A DNA stretch of 64,000 nt, taken from positions 434,001-498,000 of the forward strand of contig WBSF01000008.1 in the NCBI GenBank assembly GCA_008923315.1. The letters run 5' to 3'. Below the pieces are notes generated by a model. That model made no database searches. It was given only the letters and a program-made list of their open reading frames with translations, and was not told the origin of the DNA. The position numbers and the translations under genes were made by a program. Source of the stretch: Betaproteobacteria bacterium SCN1. GTDB lineage: Bacteria > Pseudomonadota > Gammaproteobacteria > Burkholderiales > Thiobacillaceae. Below, one piece after another: positions 1 to 6,593 of this stretch; the first letter of the stretch is position 1, and every line of letters begins with the position of its first letter.

Positions 1-1
1 T

Positions 2-76
2 GCCGATCCCTACGTGGCCGCCGGCGTGTATGCCGGCGTCAGCGTGAAGCCCTTCAAGAAAGTATTGCCTGCATGA
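2..76 (+). CDS. yciI: YciI family protein, C-terminal fragment (cut by window start)
   Basis: The first 24 codons read through to a TGA at 74-76. The residues DPYVAAGVY and SVKPFKKVL match the C-terminus of Escherichia coli YciI almost exactly. YciI is a small dimeric ferredoxin-like-fold protein with an active-site-like cleft and no firmly assigned reaction. The stop overlaps the next start codon as ATGA, so it is translationally coupled to the BolA-like gene. The order yciI-bolA-PPIase is common in betaproteobacteria. Only the end of the gene is visible. Confidence 0.85.
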   Translation, partial: ADPYVAAGVYAGVSVKPFKKVLPA

Positions 77-336
77 ATACGGCCGACCATATCCGCGAAC
101 GCCTCCTCGCCCTCGGACCCGAAAGCCTCGCGCTGGAAGACGAAAGCGCCCAGCACAGGGGACACGCTGGCGCAGCAGCCGGCGGCGGCCATTACCGGCT
201 CACGATCGTGTCACCGAAATTTCGTAATCTTTCCACTCTGGCCCGGCACCGGCTGGTATATGAAACCCTGGGCGAACTGATGCAGCGCGAGATTCATGCG
301 CTGTCGATCTCGGCCCTGACTCCCGAAGAACTCTGA
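73..336 (+). CDS. BolA/IbaG family protein
   Basis: An 87-residue protein of the BolA-fold family, which partners with monothiol glutaredoxins in Fe-S cluster handling and has also been linked to envelope and morphology genes. The family signature is present in the second half: a SPKF segment, then LARHRLVYETLG and IHALSISALTPEE, giving the conserved RHR and HAL positions. Between about residues 28 and 40 there is an Ala/Gly/His-rich stretch (HRGHAGAAAGGGH) that makes the loop before the first core strand longer than usual. It starts at the ATG overlapping the yciI stop and is followed 14 bp later by the PPIase gene, suggesting one operon. Whether it is BolA or IbaG type cannot be told from sequence alone. 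Confidence 0.88.
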   Translation: MNTADHIRERLLALGPESLALEDESAQHRGHAGAAAGGGHYRLTIVSPKFRNLSTLARHRLVYETLGELMQREIHALSISALTPEEL

Positions 337-350
337 AAGGACCCCCTGGA

Positions 351-1163
351 ATGCGTCTTGCCCTCCTCCCCGCCCTGATCATGCTGGCACTCGCGCCGCA
401 GGTTCAGGCCCAGACACCGGCGCCCGCAACGGCTGCCGCCGACACGCCGGCCAAACCGCTTGCCGTCGTCAACGGCAAGGAAATCCCCGCGCTCTACGGC
501 GATATCGTCAAACGCGATCTGGCCCAGAATCAGCCGGATTCACCCCAGCTCGACATCCGCGTACGGGAATCTCTGGTCAATCTCGAACTGCTCTCGCGCC
601 TCGCGCTCGACAAGGGGCTGGACAAGGAACCTCACCTTGCCGCCGCGATGGATATCCGCCGCAAGGACATGCTGGCCAAGGCCTATCTGGACGATTACGT
701 GAAGACGCATCCGGTCGCCGAGGAGGAAATCGTCGCCTTCTACGACAAGGCCAAGGCCGATCCTGCGCCGCCCGAGTATCGCGCGCGCCACATCCTGGTG
801 AAGACCGAGGCCGAAGCCAAGAAGGTCATCGCCGAACTCAACAAGAAGGCGAAATTCGACACGCTGGCCAAGAAGTATTCCCAGGATGCCGGTTCGGCCA
901 AGAACGGGGGACTGCTCGACTGGGCCGCCGGCGACGCTTACGTGAAGGAATTTTCCGATGCCCTCGCCGGCCTGAAAAAAGGCGAGACAACCAAGACGCC
1001 GGTAAAAACGCAGTTCGGCTGGCACGTGATCCGCCTGGAAGACACGCGCCAGGCGGAATTGCCTCCGCTCGACGCCGTTCGCGGCGAAATCGTCCGCCAG
1101 ATTCAGCAGCAGCGCATCCGCGACGCCATCACGCACGCGCGCGCCGGTGCAAAAATCGAATAA
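351..1163 (+). CDS. Periplasmic parvulin-type peptidyl-prolyl isomerase
   Basis: A 270-residue exported PPIase. Residues 1-20 form a signal peptide (hydrophobic stretch ending QVQA before QTPAPA). Residues about 30-130 form a SurA/PrsA-like helical chaperone arm (VNGKEIPALYGD at its start). The rotamase domain lies at about 140-245, with RARHILVKTEAEA, FDTLAKKYSQD, GGLLDWAA and the closing FGWHVIRLED typical of parvulins. It probably assists folding of outer-membrane or periplasmic proteins. Start chosen at the ATG preceded by GAAAGGA. It follows the BolA-like gene at 14 bp. A short GC hairpin follows the stop, before hfq. Confidence 0.93.
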   Translation: MRLALLPALIMLALAPQVQAQTPAPATAAADTPAKPLAVVNGKEIPALYGDIVKRDLAQNQPDSPQLDIRVRESLVNLELLSRLALDKGLDKEPHLAAAMDIRRKDMLAKAYLDDYVKTHPVAEEEIVAFYDKAKADPAPPEYRARHILVKTEAEAKKVIAELNKKAKFDTLAKKYSQDAGSAKNGGLLDWAAGDAYVKEFSDALAGLKKGETTKTPVKTQFGWHVIRLEDTRQAELPPLDAVRGEIVRQIQQQRIRDAITHARAGAKIE

Positions 1164-1181
1164 ACGGCTAATAATTCACTT

Positions 1182-1198
1182 GGGGCGCGCTTCGCCCC
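1182..1198 (+). terminator. Short GC hairpin between PPIase gene and hfq
   Basis: GGGGCG (1182-1187) pairs with CGCCCC (1193-1198) across a 5-nt loop. No T-run follows, so it may be a weak terminator, a processing site or an mRNA-stabilising stem rather than a strong intrinsic terminator. Confidence 0.35.
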
Positions 1199-1220
1199 TC
1201 AACATTGACAGGGAGCCATC

Positions 1221-1466
1221 ATGGCGAGCAAAGAATACAACCACCTGCAAGATGTTTTTCTCAATACCCTGCGCAAGGAGCGCATCCCGGTATCGGTCTT
1301 CCTGGTCAACGGCATCAAGCTGATGGGCCGGATCGAGTCGTTCGACCAGTTCGTGGTGCTGCTGAAGGGTCAGGATCAGGCCGCGCAGATGATTTTCAAG
1401 CACGCAATCTCGACCATCTCGCCCTCGCGCGAAGTGGTCCTGCCGCCGCGCGACGCAGAGGCCTGA
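1221..1466 (+). CDS. hfq: Hfq, divergent RNA chaperone
   Basis: An 81-residue Sm-fold protein. Sm1 reads [20 protein letters not shown] and the Sm2 core is KHAIST, so Hfq identity is clear. It should form a hexameric ring that pairs small RNAs with mRNAs. Against the usual proteobacterial Hfq the Sm1-Sm2 loop is two residues longer (GQDQAAQM where NTVSQM is usual). The distal-face tyrosine of VSIYLVNG is phenylalanine (VSVFLVNG), YKHA is FKHA, and QDPFLN is QDVFLN. The gene is not in the usual miaA-hfq-hflX setting but lies 57 bp after a PPIase gene. A Shine-Dalgarno CAGGGAG precedes the ATG. It could be the sole Hfq or a second copy. Confidence 0.92.
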   Translation: MASKEYNHLQDVFLNTLRKERIPVSVFLVNGIKLMGRIESFDQFVVLLKGQDQAAQMIFKHAISTISPSREVVLPPRDAEA

Positions 1467-1488
1467 CAGCCTCTTGCCGTACCCGGTG

Positions 1489-1508
1489 CGCGGGGCATTC
1501 GCCCCGCG
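1489..1508. terminator. Hairpin between convergent hfq and arnT-like gene
   Basis: CGCGGGGC (1489-1496) and GCCCCGCG (1501-1508) form a perfect 8-bp stem with a 4-nt loop between two converging stop codons. There is no clear T-run on either side, so its strength as a terminator is uncertain. Confidence 0.5.
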
Positions 1509-1514
1509 TCCGGT

Positions 1515-3116
1515 TCACTCCCGGTGGAGGGCGAGCAGACCCGCCGCCGTCCGGCTGTCGACCAGCACCACTGCCCCGCCGCGGTAGACCTGCTTGAAAC
1601 GTGCCTCGACCGATTGCATGTCTTTCGGATCGTCCAGATACACCACCGCGAAATCGTCCGGATGCGCCGCCAGCCAGGGCGCGATCTCGGGACCGCGTAT
1701 CTCCGCAAGCGGCTTTTCCAGCCTGCCCAGGAACTGATACTGGGCATGGTAGGTTGCGGTATTTGCCACGGTGCGCCCCGAATCCTGCACCTGACGAATC
1801 GCATTCGCCATCGGCCTGATGTCATACAGCGGCTCGATCGAACGCGATGCCGCCAGTTGCAGGAAAACCAGCGCACACCCCCCCAGCAGGGCCAGTGTCG
1901 CAACGCCGGGCACGCCCCGCCGGCCGGCAAGCCAGAGCGCGCCCGCAATCAAAACCAGCAGCATGCCCGGCCAGAGCGGCGGCAAAACCGCTACCTGCCG
2001 GTACACCGATGCGATCTGGCCGTCCCCTGCCAGCATCAGCCAGACGCCCAGCGCGGCGGCCAGCACGGCGGGAACGCCGATGCGCGTAAACGTCTGCCCC
2101 GACAGCGCGCGGGCCGCCAGCAGAGCGAACGCGGGAAACAGCGGCACCAGATAGTGCGGCTGCTTGCCGCTGATGAAGGAAAACGCGACGAAAACCGGCA
2201 GCATCCAGGCCAGGCAGAACCGGCTGCCGCTGTCGAGCCCGGCCCGGCGCAACCGCGCCAATGCCTGCCACAGCCCCGGCCATACGAACCAGGGGAACAG
2301 CATCAGCGGCAAGAGCGGCAGATACCACCACAGCGGCCGCCGGTGGGCGAAGGAATCGACCATGCGGTCGGCCGTCTGTCCCCAGAAAATCGCATTGCGG
2401 TAGGCTTCGCCTCCGGCCAGTCCGGCAGGCAATGCCCAGGCCAGTGCCAATGCAGCGCCCAGCAGCACCGCCAGCACGAGGCCACCGTACCAGCGTTTCC
2501 AGTTCAGTCCCGGACGCCACCAGGGCGCCAGCGCGGCGGCAGGCAGCAGGTCCAGCAGAATCACCGGCCCCTTGGTCAGCACACCGAATCCGATCGCCAC
2601 GCCGATCAGGACGAACCCCCGCCGCCGGCCATCGGCTGCGGACAGCACACCGTGCATGCCCACCAGTACCCAGAAGGCAAGAATCACATCGAACATGGCT
2701 GCGGTGGAAAACACGACCCACAACAGGGAACTGGCCAAGATCAGCGCGGCCCGACCGCCAATGCCGGCCTGCCCGGGCCACAGACGCCAGGCCAGCAGCC
2801 ACGTCAATCCCAGACCGCCGGCTGAAAACAGCGGTGAGACCAGACGCGGCCACCATTCGTTGACGCCGAACAGCGCCCAGCCCGCCTGGAACACCCAGAA
2901 CATGAAGGGCGGCTTGTGACTGTAGGGCACCCCGTTCTTGAACGGCACGAGAAAATCGCCGCGCAGCCACATTTCCCATGCAACGCTGACATAGCGCGTT
3001 TCGTCGATCGGCACGTAAGGCCGGGTCATCAGGGACACCGCCGCGAGCAGGGCGAGCAGGGAAAGGCTGGCGATCAGCGCGCCGCGGCCGTTTTCTGCGG
3101 ACATCAGTGAAGACAT
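1515..3116 (-). CDS. ArnT-like (PMT-fold, GT83 type) membrane glycosyltransferase
   Basis: A polytopic membrane protein of 533 residues. N-terminal features are typical of ArnT/PMT-like lipid-linked sugar transferases: a first TM helix followed by the acidic RYVSVAWEM region and then YSHKPPFMFW, which resembles the catalytic periplasmic loop. About a dozen hydrophobic segments follow, and a soluble C-terminal domain begins around LYDIRPMANAI. ArnT transfers 4-amino-4-deoxyarabinose from undecaprenyl phosphate to lipid A; the exact sugar here is not known. The open frame extends further upstream, but the ATG at 3116 (or ATG at 3104) precedes the first TM helix and leaves room for a promoter. 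It is divergent from the PAP2 gene and shares a PmrA-box-like site with it. Confidence 0.85.
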   Translation of the reverse strand: MSSLMSAENGRGALIASLSLLALLAAVSLMTRPYVPIDETRYVSVAWEMWLRGDFLVPFKNGVPYSHKPPFMFWVFQAGWALFGVNEWWPRLVSPLFSAGGLGLTWLLAWRLWPGQAGIGGRAALILASSLLWVVFSTAAMFDVILAFWVLVGMHGVLSAADGRRRGFVLIGVAIGFGVLTKGPVILLDLLPAAALAPWWRPGLNWKRWYGGLVLAVLLGAALALAWALPAGLAGGEAYRNAIFWGQTADRMVDSFAHRRPLWWYLPLLPLMLFPWFVWPGLWQALARLRRAGLDSGSRFCLAWMLPVFVAFSFISGKQPHYLVPLFPAFALLAARALSGQTFTRIGVPAVLAAALGVWLMLAGDGQIASVYRQVAVLPPLWPGMLLVLIAGALWLAGRRGVPGVATLALLGGCALVFLQLAASRSIEPLYDIRPMANAIRQVQDSGRTVANTATYHAQYQFLGRLEKPLAEIRGPEIAPWLAAHPDDFAVVYLDDPKDMQSVEARFKQVYRGGAVVLVDSRTAAGLLALHRE

Positions 3117-3234
3117 GGTCAGTCCATTACACAGTGGGACATGCGCGCGGCATCGGCGCAGCCGGCGCAAAAACGCACGCACGGTAGCACGAATCGCTAC
3201 CCGTACACCGGCATCGCAACCATAGGCCGCGGCG

Positions 3235-3251
3235 CTTAAGGGGGACTTAAG
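3235..3251. promoter_or_regulatory. PmrA-box-like operator (CTTAAG-N5-CTTAAG) between divergent arnT-like and PAP2 genes
   Basis: CTTAAG (3235-3240), GGGGA, CTTAAG (3246-3251) fits the published PmrA box (YTTAAK-N5-YTTAAK) exactly. It sits inside a 9-bp inverted repeat GCGCTTAAG/CTTAAGCGC (3232-3254). On the minus strand a -10-like TATGGT (3219-3224) begins exactly 10 nt past the downstream half-site. On the plus strand TTCAAT (3262-3267) has the same 10-nt spacing before the PAP2 start. The same geometry recurs at 5455-5471. Binding by an OmpR/PmrA-class regulator is inferred; no such regulator gene is in the window. Confidence 0.7.
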
Positions 3252-3295
3252 CGCACCCGGATTCAATACCGCAACACGATCCTGAGCCGCCGCCA

Positions 3296-3958
3296 ATGGA
3301 TAGCGTCGAAGCCCTCTGCCCGCCCGGTTTTTTTGCCGATCACGATACTGTCCGCGCCCGCCTGCGTCTGGTCGCCGCCGCCGCGACCGGCCTGGCCACT
3401 CTGGCCGCGCTTGCCTGGTCGAGCGGGTTCGACGCCTGGCTCACCGCCAGGATCGCCGGTCTCCACGCAACGTCCGGGTTGTATACGGCGGCCGACGTTT
3501 ATTCGCAGTGGGCTCCCGGCCTGTTCTATCTGCCGTTTCTCGCCATGCTCGCCCCGGGGCTGGCGCAAGGGCAATCCCGACTGCGTGAAATGGGGACTGC
3601 CTATCTTGCGGCACAGCTGTTTGGTGCCGTGCTGTTGACACATCTGCTCAAAATGGGGGTCGACCGAATGCGGCCTCACGCCTCCCCGGACGCCGCGGCC
3701 GGCCTGCTGCACGCACTGCACTCGTCCTTTCCGTCCAGCCATACCGTCGACGTCGCCATCGGCGCCTTTTTCGTGCTGCTGCTGGTTAGGGCGCGCGGAT
3801 TGCGGCTGCTCGCGATAAGCGCCGCCGTATTGATGGGGCTGGCGCGCCTCGCCCTCGGCCGGCACTACGCCTCGGACGTTCTGGCCGGCCTGGCGCTGGG
3901 TGCGGCAACGGTCGCGCTGGTCGCGCAGGTCTATCTCCTGCCCCGCTGGCGGTCGTGA
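3296..3958 (+). CDS. PAP2-family membrane phosphatase
   Basis: A 220-residue membrane protein with the three signature motifs of the PAP2/type-2 phosphatidic acid phosphatase superfamily: KMGVDRMRP (KX6RP), FPSSHT (PSGH-type with the catalytic histidine) and ARLALGRHYASD (SRX5HXXXD-type, Ser replaced by Ala). Several hydrophobic helices flank them. Members act on phosphatidic acid, undecaprenyl pyrophosphate, phosphatidylglycerol phosphate or lipid A (LpxE/LpxF/LpxT). Position beside an ArnT-like gene and under a PmrA-box-like site favours a lipid A or undecaprenyl substrate, which is inference. The start is about 45 bp downstream of the box. Its 3' end overlaps the convergent TVP38-family gene by 28 bp. 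Confidence 0.87.
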   Translation: MDSVEALCPPGFFADHDTVRARLRLVAAAATGLATLAALAWSSGFDAWLTARIAGLHATSGLYTAADVYSQWAPGLFYLPFLAMLAPGLAQGQSRLREMGTAYLAAQLFGAVLLTHLLKMGVDRMRPHASPDAAAGLLHALHSSFPSSHTVDVAIGAFFVLLLVRARGLRLLAISAAVLMGLARLALGRHYASDVLAGLALGAATVALVAQVYLLPRWRS

Positions 3959-4647
3959 GGCGCCACGGCGCGCGCCTCAGCCGTGAGCGTCTCGCCCAAT
4001 GCGCTCGCCACCCGGTTGCGGCGGTACAGAAACAGCCCCAGCGCCACCGATACCAGGAACAGCACGATGGCCAGGCCGATTTTCAGTACCGGATCGAGAT
4101 GCGTGCCGCTGCCCACCAGGGCAAACACCAGGGTCTGGGGCAGATAGCCGATCAGGCTGCCGAGGAAAAACGGAACGGCACGTATGCCCGATATCCCGGC
4201 CGCGAGATTGGTCAAAAGATTGCTGCCGACCGGCAGAAGCCGGATCAGGACCGTCATCGAGAACGGATGCGCGTGAATGAAACGATCGAACCGGATGGCG
4301 CGCTCGCCCAGACGCGCGCGCAGGAATCGCTGGCCGAAGAAACGCGCATACGCGAAGCTCAGCATGCAGCCCAGCACCGCGGCCACCGCGCCTAATGCCG
4401 TCCCCAATCCCACGTCGAACGCGTAGCCACCGAGAAAGGCGATCACCTGGCGCGGCAGGCCGATCGCGGTGAACAGGGCGCCCATCGCCAGGAACAGCAG
4501 CTCGCCGCTGAAGCCATGGCCGCGCACATGGGCGTCTATCCATGCCTCGTTGATACTGTCGCCCAGATCGCTGGAATTGAACAGCCAGCCCAGCAGCGCC
4601 AGGCTCAGGATCAGCGCCAGCCCCTTGAAAACGATGCGCGCGTTCAA
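3931..4647 (-). CDS. TVP38/TMEM64 (VTT-domain, DedA superfamily) membrane protein
   Basis: A 238-residue integral membrane protein of the VTT/DedA superfamily, thought to move or scramble lipids across the inner membrane. One N-terminal TM helix (ALILSLALLGWLF) precedes the core, which has AIGLPRQVIAFLGGYAFD, a glycine-rich helix, and the FxxR..PVGSNLLTNLAAG re-entrant segment typical of the family. Translation most likely starts at a TTG (4645-4647) that overlaps the TGA of the upstream glycosyltransferase as TTGA; there is no in-frame ATG near this point. The two genes form an operon behind the second PmrA-box-like promoter. DedA-superfamily members in Burkholderia are linked to polymyxin resistance, which fits the neighbours. 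Confidence 0.85.
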   Translation of the reverse strand: MNARIVFKGLALILSLALLGWLFNSSDLGDSINEAWIDAHVRGHGFSGELLFLAMGALFTAIGLPRQVIAFLGGYAFDVGLGTALGAVAAVLGCMLSFAYARFFGQRFLRARLGERAIRFDRFIHAHPFSMTVLIRLLPVGSNLLTNLAAGISGIRAVPFFLGSLIGYLPQTLVFALVGSGTHLDPVLKIGLAIVLFLVSVALGLFLYRRNRVASALGETLTAEARAVAPHDRQRGRR

Positions 4648-5393
4648 AGATCGGCGTCGGATTCGATGATGGGCAGGCGCACTCGGCGCTGTAGCCAGGC
4701 CACGCCGAACAGATCCACGATACCGACCCAGAGCCGGTTGTGGATGCCGTACTTGGATGTGCCGCGCTCGCGCGGCCGGTGATTCACAGGCACGGAAACG
4801 ACCGCGCCGCCATTGCGCATGACCAGCGCCGGCAGAAAACGGTGCATGTGATCGAAATTGGGCAAAGCCAGAAAGGTTTCGCGGGCGAACACCTTCAACC
4901 CGCAACCGGTATCGGGCGTCCTGTCCCGGAGCAGACGGCTCCGTACGCCGTTGGCGATTTTCGACGACAGCCGGCGCACAAAGGTGTCGTTGCGCCTGGC
5001 GCGCCAGCCCGCCAGCAGTTCGAGATTGCCCGGCTGCGCGGGATCGGTCAGCTTCGCCAGCAGGGCCGGAATATCGGCCGGGTCGTTCTGGCCGTCGCCG
5101 TCGAGCGTGGCGATCCAGGCATGCCGGGCAGCGGTCACGCCTGTAGTCACCGCCCGGCTCTGGCCGCATGACTCGCGATGCCGGATCGTGCGCAGCATCG
5201 GGAATTCGGTCTTCAGCCCATCCAGACGCGCCTGAGTGGCATCCGTGCTGCCGTCGTTCACATAGACGATCTCGAATAGCGCGACGTCCGACAGGGCGGC
5301 GGCGATTTCACGGACCAGCGGTTCGACGTTGTCCTGCTCGTTCTTGACCGGAACGATCACCGATACGCATCCGGAATAGGCATGTTTGGGCAT
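4644..5393 (-). CDS. ArnC/DPM1-like family 2 glycosyltransferase
   Basis: A cytoplasmic-face GT2 enzyme of 249 residues. VSVIVPVKNEQDN opens the GT-A fold, YVNDGSTDAT binds nucleotide, and TLDGDGQNDP supplies the DxD-type metal site. VNHRPRERGTSKYG near the C-terminus is typical of ArnC, DPM1 and GtrB enzymes that load a sugar onto undecaprenyl or dolichyl phosphate. It lacks the two C-terminal TM helices of ArnC, having at most one hydrophobic segment (VGIVDLFGVAWL). It could make the lipid-linked donor used by the ArnT-like enzyme nearby. A longer frame starts at 5429, but the predicted -10 at 5439-5444 puts that start at the transcript end, so ATG 5393 is preferred. Confidence 0.85.
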   Translation of the reverse strand: MPKHAYSGCVSVIVPVKNEQDNVEPLVREIAAALSDVALFEIVYVNDGSTDATQARLDGLKTEFPMLRTIRHRESCGQSRAVTTGVTAARHAWIATLDGDGQNDPADIPALLAKLTDPAQPGNLELLAGWRARRNDTFVRRLSSKIANGVRSRLLRDRTPDTGCGLKVFARETFLALPNFDHMHRFLPALVMRNGGAVVSVPVNHRPRERGTSKYGIHNRLWVGIVDLFGVAWLQRRVRLPIIESDADL

Positions 5394-5454
5394 ACGCGTT
5401 TCAAGGCATCGCCAGCACGGCTGGCTCACAGGGTGCGTATTCTAGAGCGCCGCG

Positions 5455-5471
5455 ATTAAGTCCACCTTAAG
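5455..5471. promoter_or_regulatory. Second PmrA-box-like site with a good -10 for the glycosyltransferase operon
   Basis: Read on the minus strand the site is CTTAAG-GTGGA-CTTAAT, a full fit to YTTAAK-N5-YTTAAK. Exactly 10 nt downstream is TAGAAT (5439-5444), one mismatch from the -10 consensus, giving a leader of about 40 nt before ATG 5393. On the plus strand TATCCC (5482-5487) lies at the same 10-nt spacing, so the site might also serve the divergent five-gene operon; that match is weak. Confidence 0.68.
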
Positions 5472-5583
5472 AAATCGCATTTATCCCCGCTTCAGGAACG
5501 AAGCTGCCTGCCTCCACCGCCTTGCGGCGGTCGGGCGCTGCGATTACGCTTCGCCTCATCCTCCGGTCGTCTTCATTCACGCC

Positions 5584-5850
5584 ATGCGCCGCGCCGCTCT
5601 CGAACGTGCCCTGCTGCTGCACCGCCACCGCAACTGGCGCGCGCTCGCCCGCGGGCGCGACCTGCCCGAGGATACGCCCGCACTCAACCGTTTCCGCAAG
5701 CAGCGGCGCGTGGCCGGCTGCGGTCACAGCCGCTGCTGGCTCTGCCACGGCGACAAGCTGGCGCAGCGGCCCGATGCGCGGTCCCGTCGCGCCGACGCGG
5801 CCTTTTCCGACGGTCTGCGTGCACTGGAAGACAGCGCCCAACCGCGATGA
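5584..5850 (+). CDS. Small Cys/His-rich protein of unknown function
   Basis: An 88-residue basic protein that I do not recognise. Its one striking element is CGHSRCWLCHGDK at about residues 46-58: three cysteines and two histidines that could bind a metal or an Fe-S cluster. The rest is rich in Arg and Ala with no membrane segment or signal peptide. It is the first gene of a tightly packed run: its TGA overlaps the next ATG as ATGA. No strong Shine-Dalgarno precedes ATG 5584, so the start is uncertain. Reality as a gene is supported by the ATGA coupling and codon usage like its neighbours. Confidence 0.65.
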   Translation: MRRAALERALLLHRHRNWRALARGRDLPEDTPALNRFRKQRRVAGCGHSRCWLCHGDKLAQRPDARSRRADAAFSDGLRALEDSAQPR

Positions 5851-6593
5851 ACACACTCGAATTTCACGACCTGGGCGAAGATTTCGACGCCGGCCTGCTC
5901 GAACAGGCCTACCGTGACGTCTACCTGCCCGCCTTCCCGCTGCGCGACGAGCAGGAAGACCCCACGATCTGGACGCCGCGTCTGCTCAACCCCGAAGGCA
6001 ACCCGCGCCTCTGCTTCCTCGTCGCAGGCACCCGGCTCGACACGCCCGGCGCGCATGCGGTACGGGGCCTGCTGGTGGCCGAATACTATGCCGCCAGCCA
6101 GTGCGTGCTGATCAGCTACGTCGCCACGCATCCGGACGCGCGCGGCCAGGGCCTGGCCCGCCGGCTGTTCGATGTGCTGGGCAGGCGCCTCGACTCAGGC
6201 CGGTTCAGCCGCGGCCAGCCAGTGCAGGCGGTGTTTGCCGAAATCCACGATCCGGCGCAGAACGATCCGGATGGCGATGTGCTCGATCCACACACGCGGC
6301 TGCGCATCATGGCAAAGCTCGGCGGACTGCGCATCCCCATCGACTATCTCCAGCCACCCCTCGGGCCGGGCCAGCAGGCCGCCAGCGGCCTGTGGCTGAT
6401 CGCATTCCCTGCCATGGCGCATCGCGCGCCGCCGCTGACGGCGGCCCGCGTGCGCCGCTTTCTCGTCGAGTTCTATCGCGAACTCGGCAGCAGCACGCCG
6501 GAAACCGACCCGCTGTACGCCGCGACCTTTGCCAGCCTCGATGCGCTGGCGCGGCATGACACCGTACTGGAGCCTCTGGATGTCGCCGCCTGA
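5847..6593 (+). CDS. GNAT-family acetyltransferase-like protein
   Basis: A 248-residue protein whose central part carries the acetyl-CoA binding signature of the GNAT fold: ISYVATHPDARGQGLARRLFD (here given in two parts: ISYVATHPDA and RGQGLARRLF, the Q/RxxGxG/A loop). The N-terminal third (about 1-60) and C-terminal third (about 165-248) are not typical of small GNAT enzymes and may form substrate-specific regions. The substrate is unknown. It overlaps the preceding gene (ATGA) and the following gene (14 bp), so it is almost certainly co-translated with them. Confidence 0.75.
   Translation: MNTLEFHDLGEDFDAGLLEQAYRDVYLPAFPLRDEQEDPTIWTPRLLNPEGNPRLCFLVAGTRLDTPGAHAVRGLLVAEYYAASQCVLISYVATHPDARGQGLARRLFDVLGRRLDSGRFSRGQPVQAVFAEIHDPAQNDPDGDVLDPHTRLRIMAKLGGLRIPIDYLQPPLGPGQQAASGLWLIAFPAMAHRAPPLTAARVRRFLVEFYRELGSSTPETDPLYAATFASLDALARHDTVLEPLDVAA

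Noticed and set aside
5467-5856. Minus-strand open frame opposite the Cys-rich gene
   Set aside because: It runs antisense to a coupled operon and across the PmrA-box-like site, and its translation is low-complexity.
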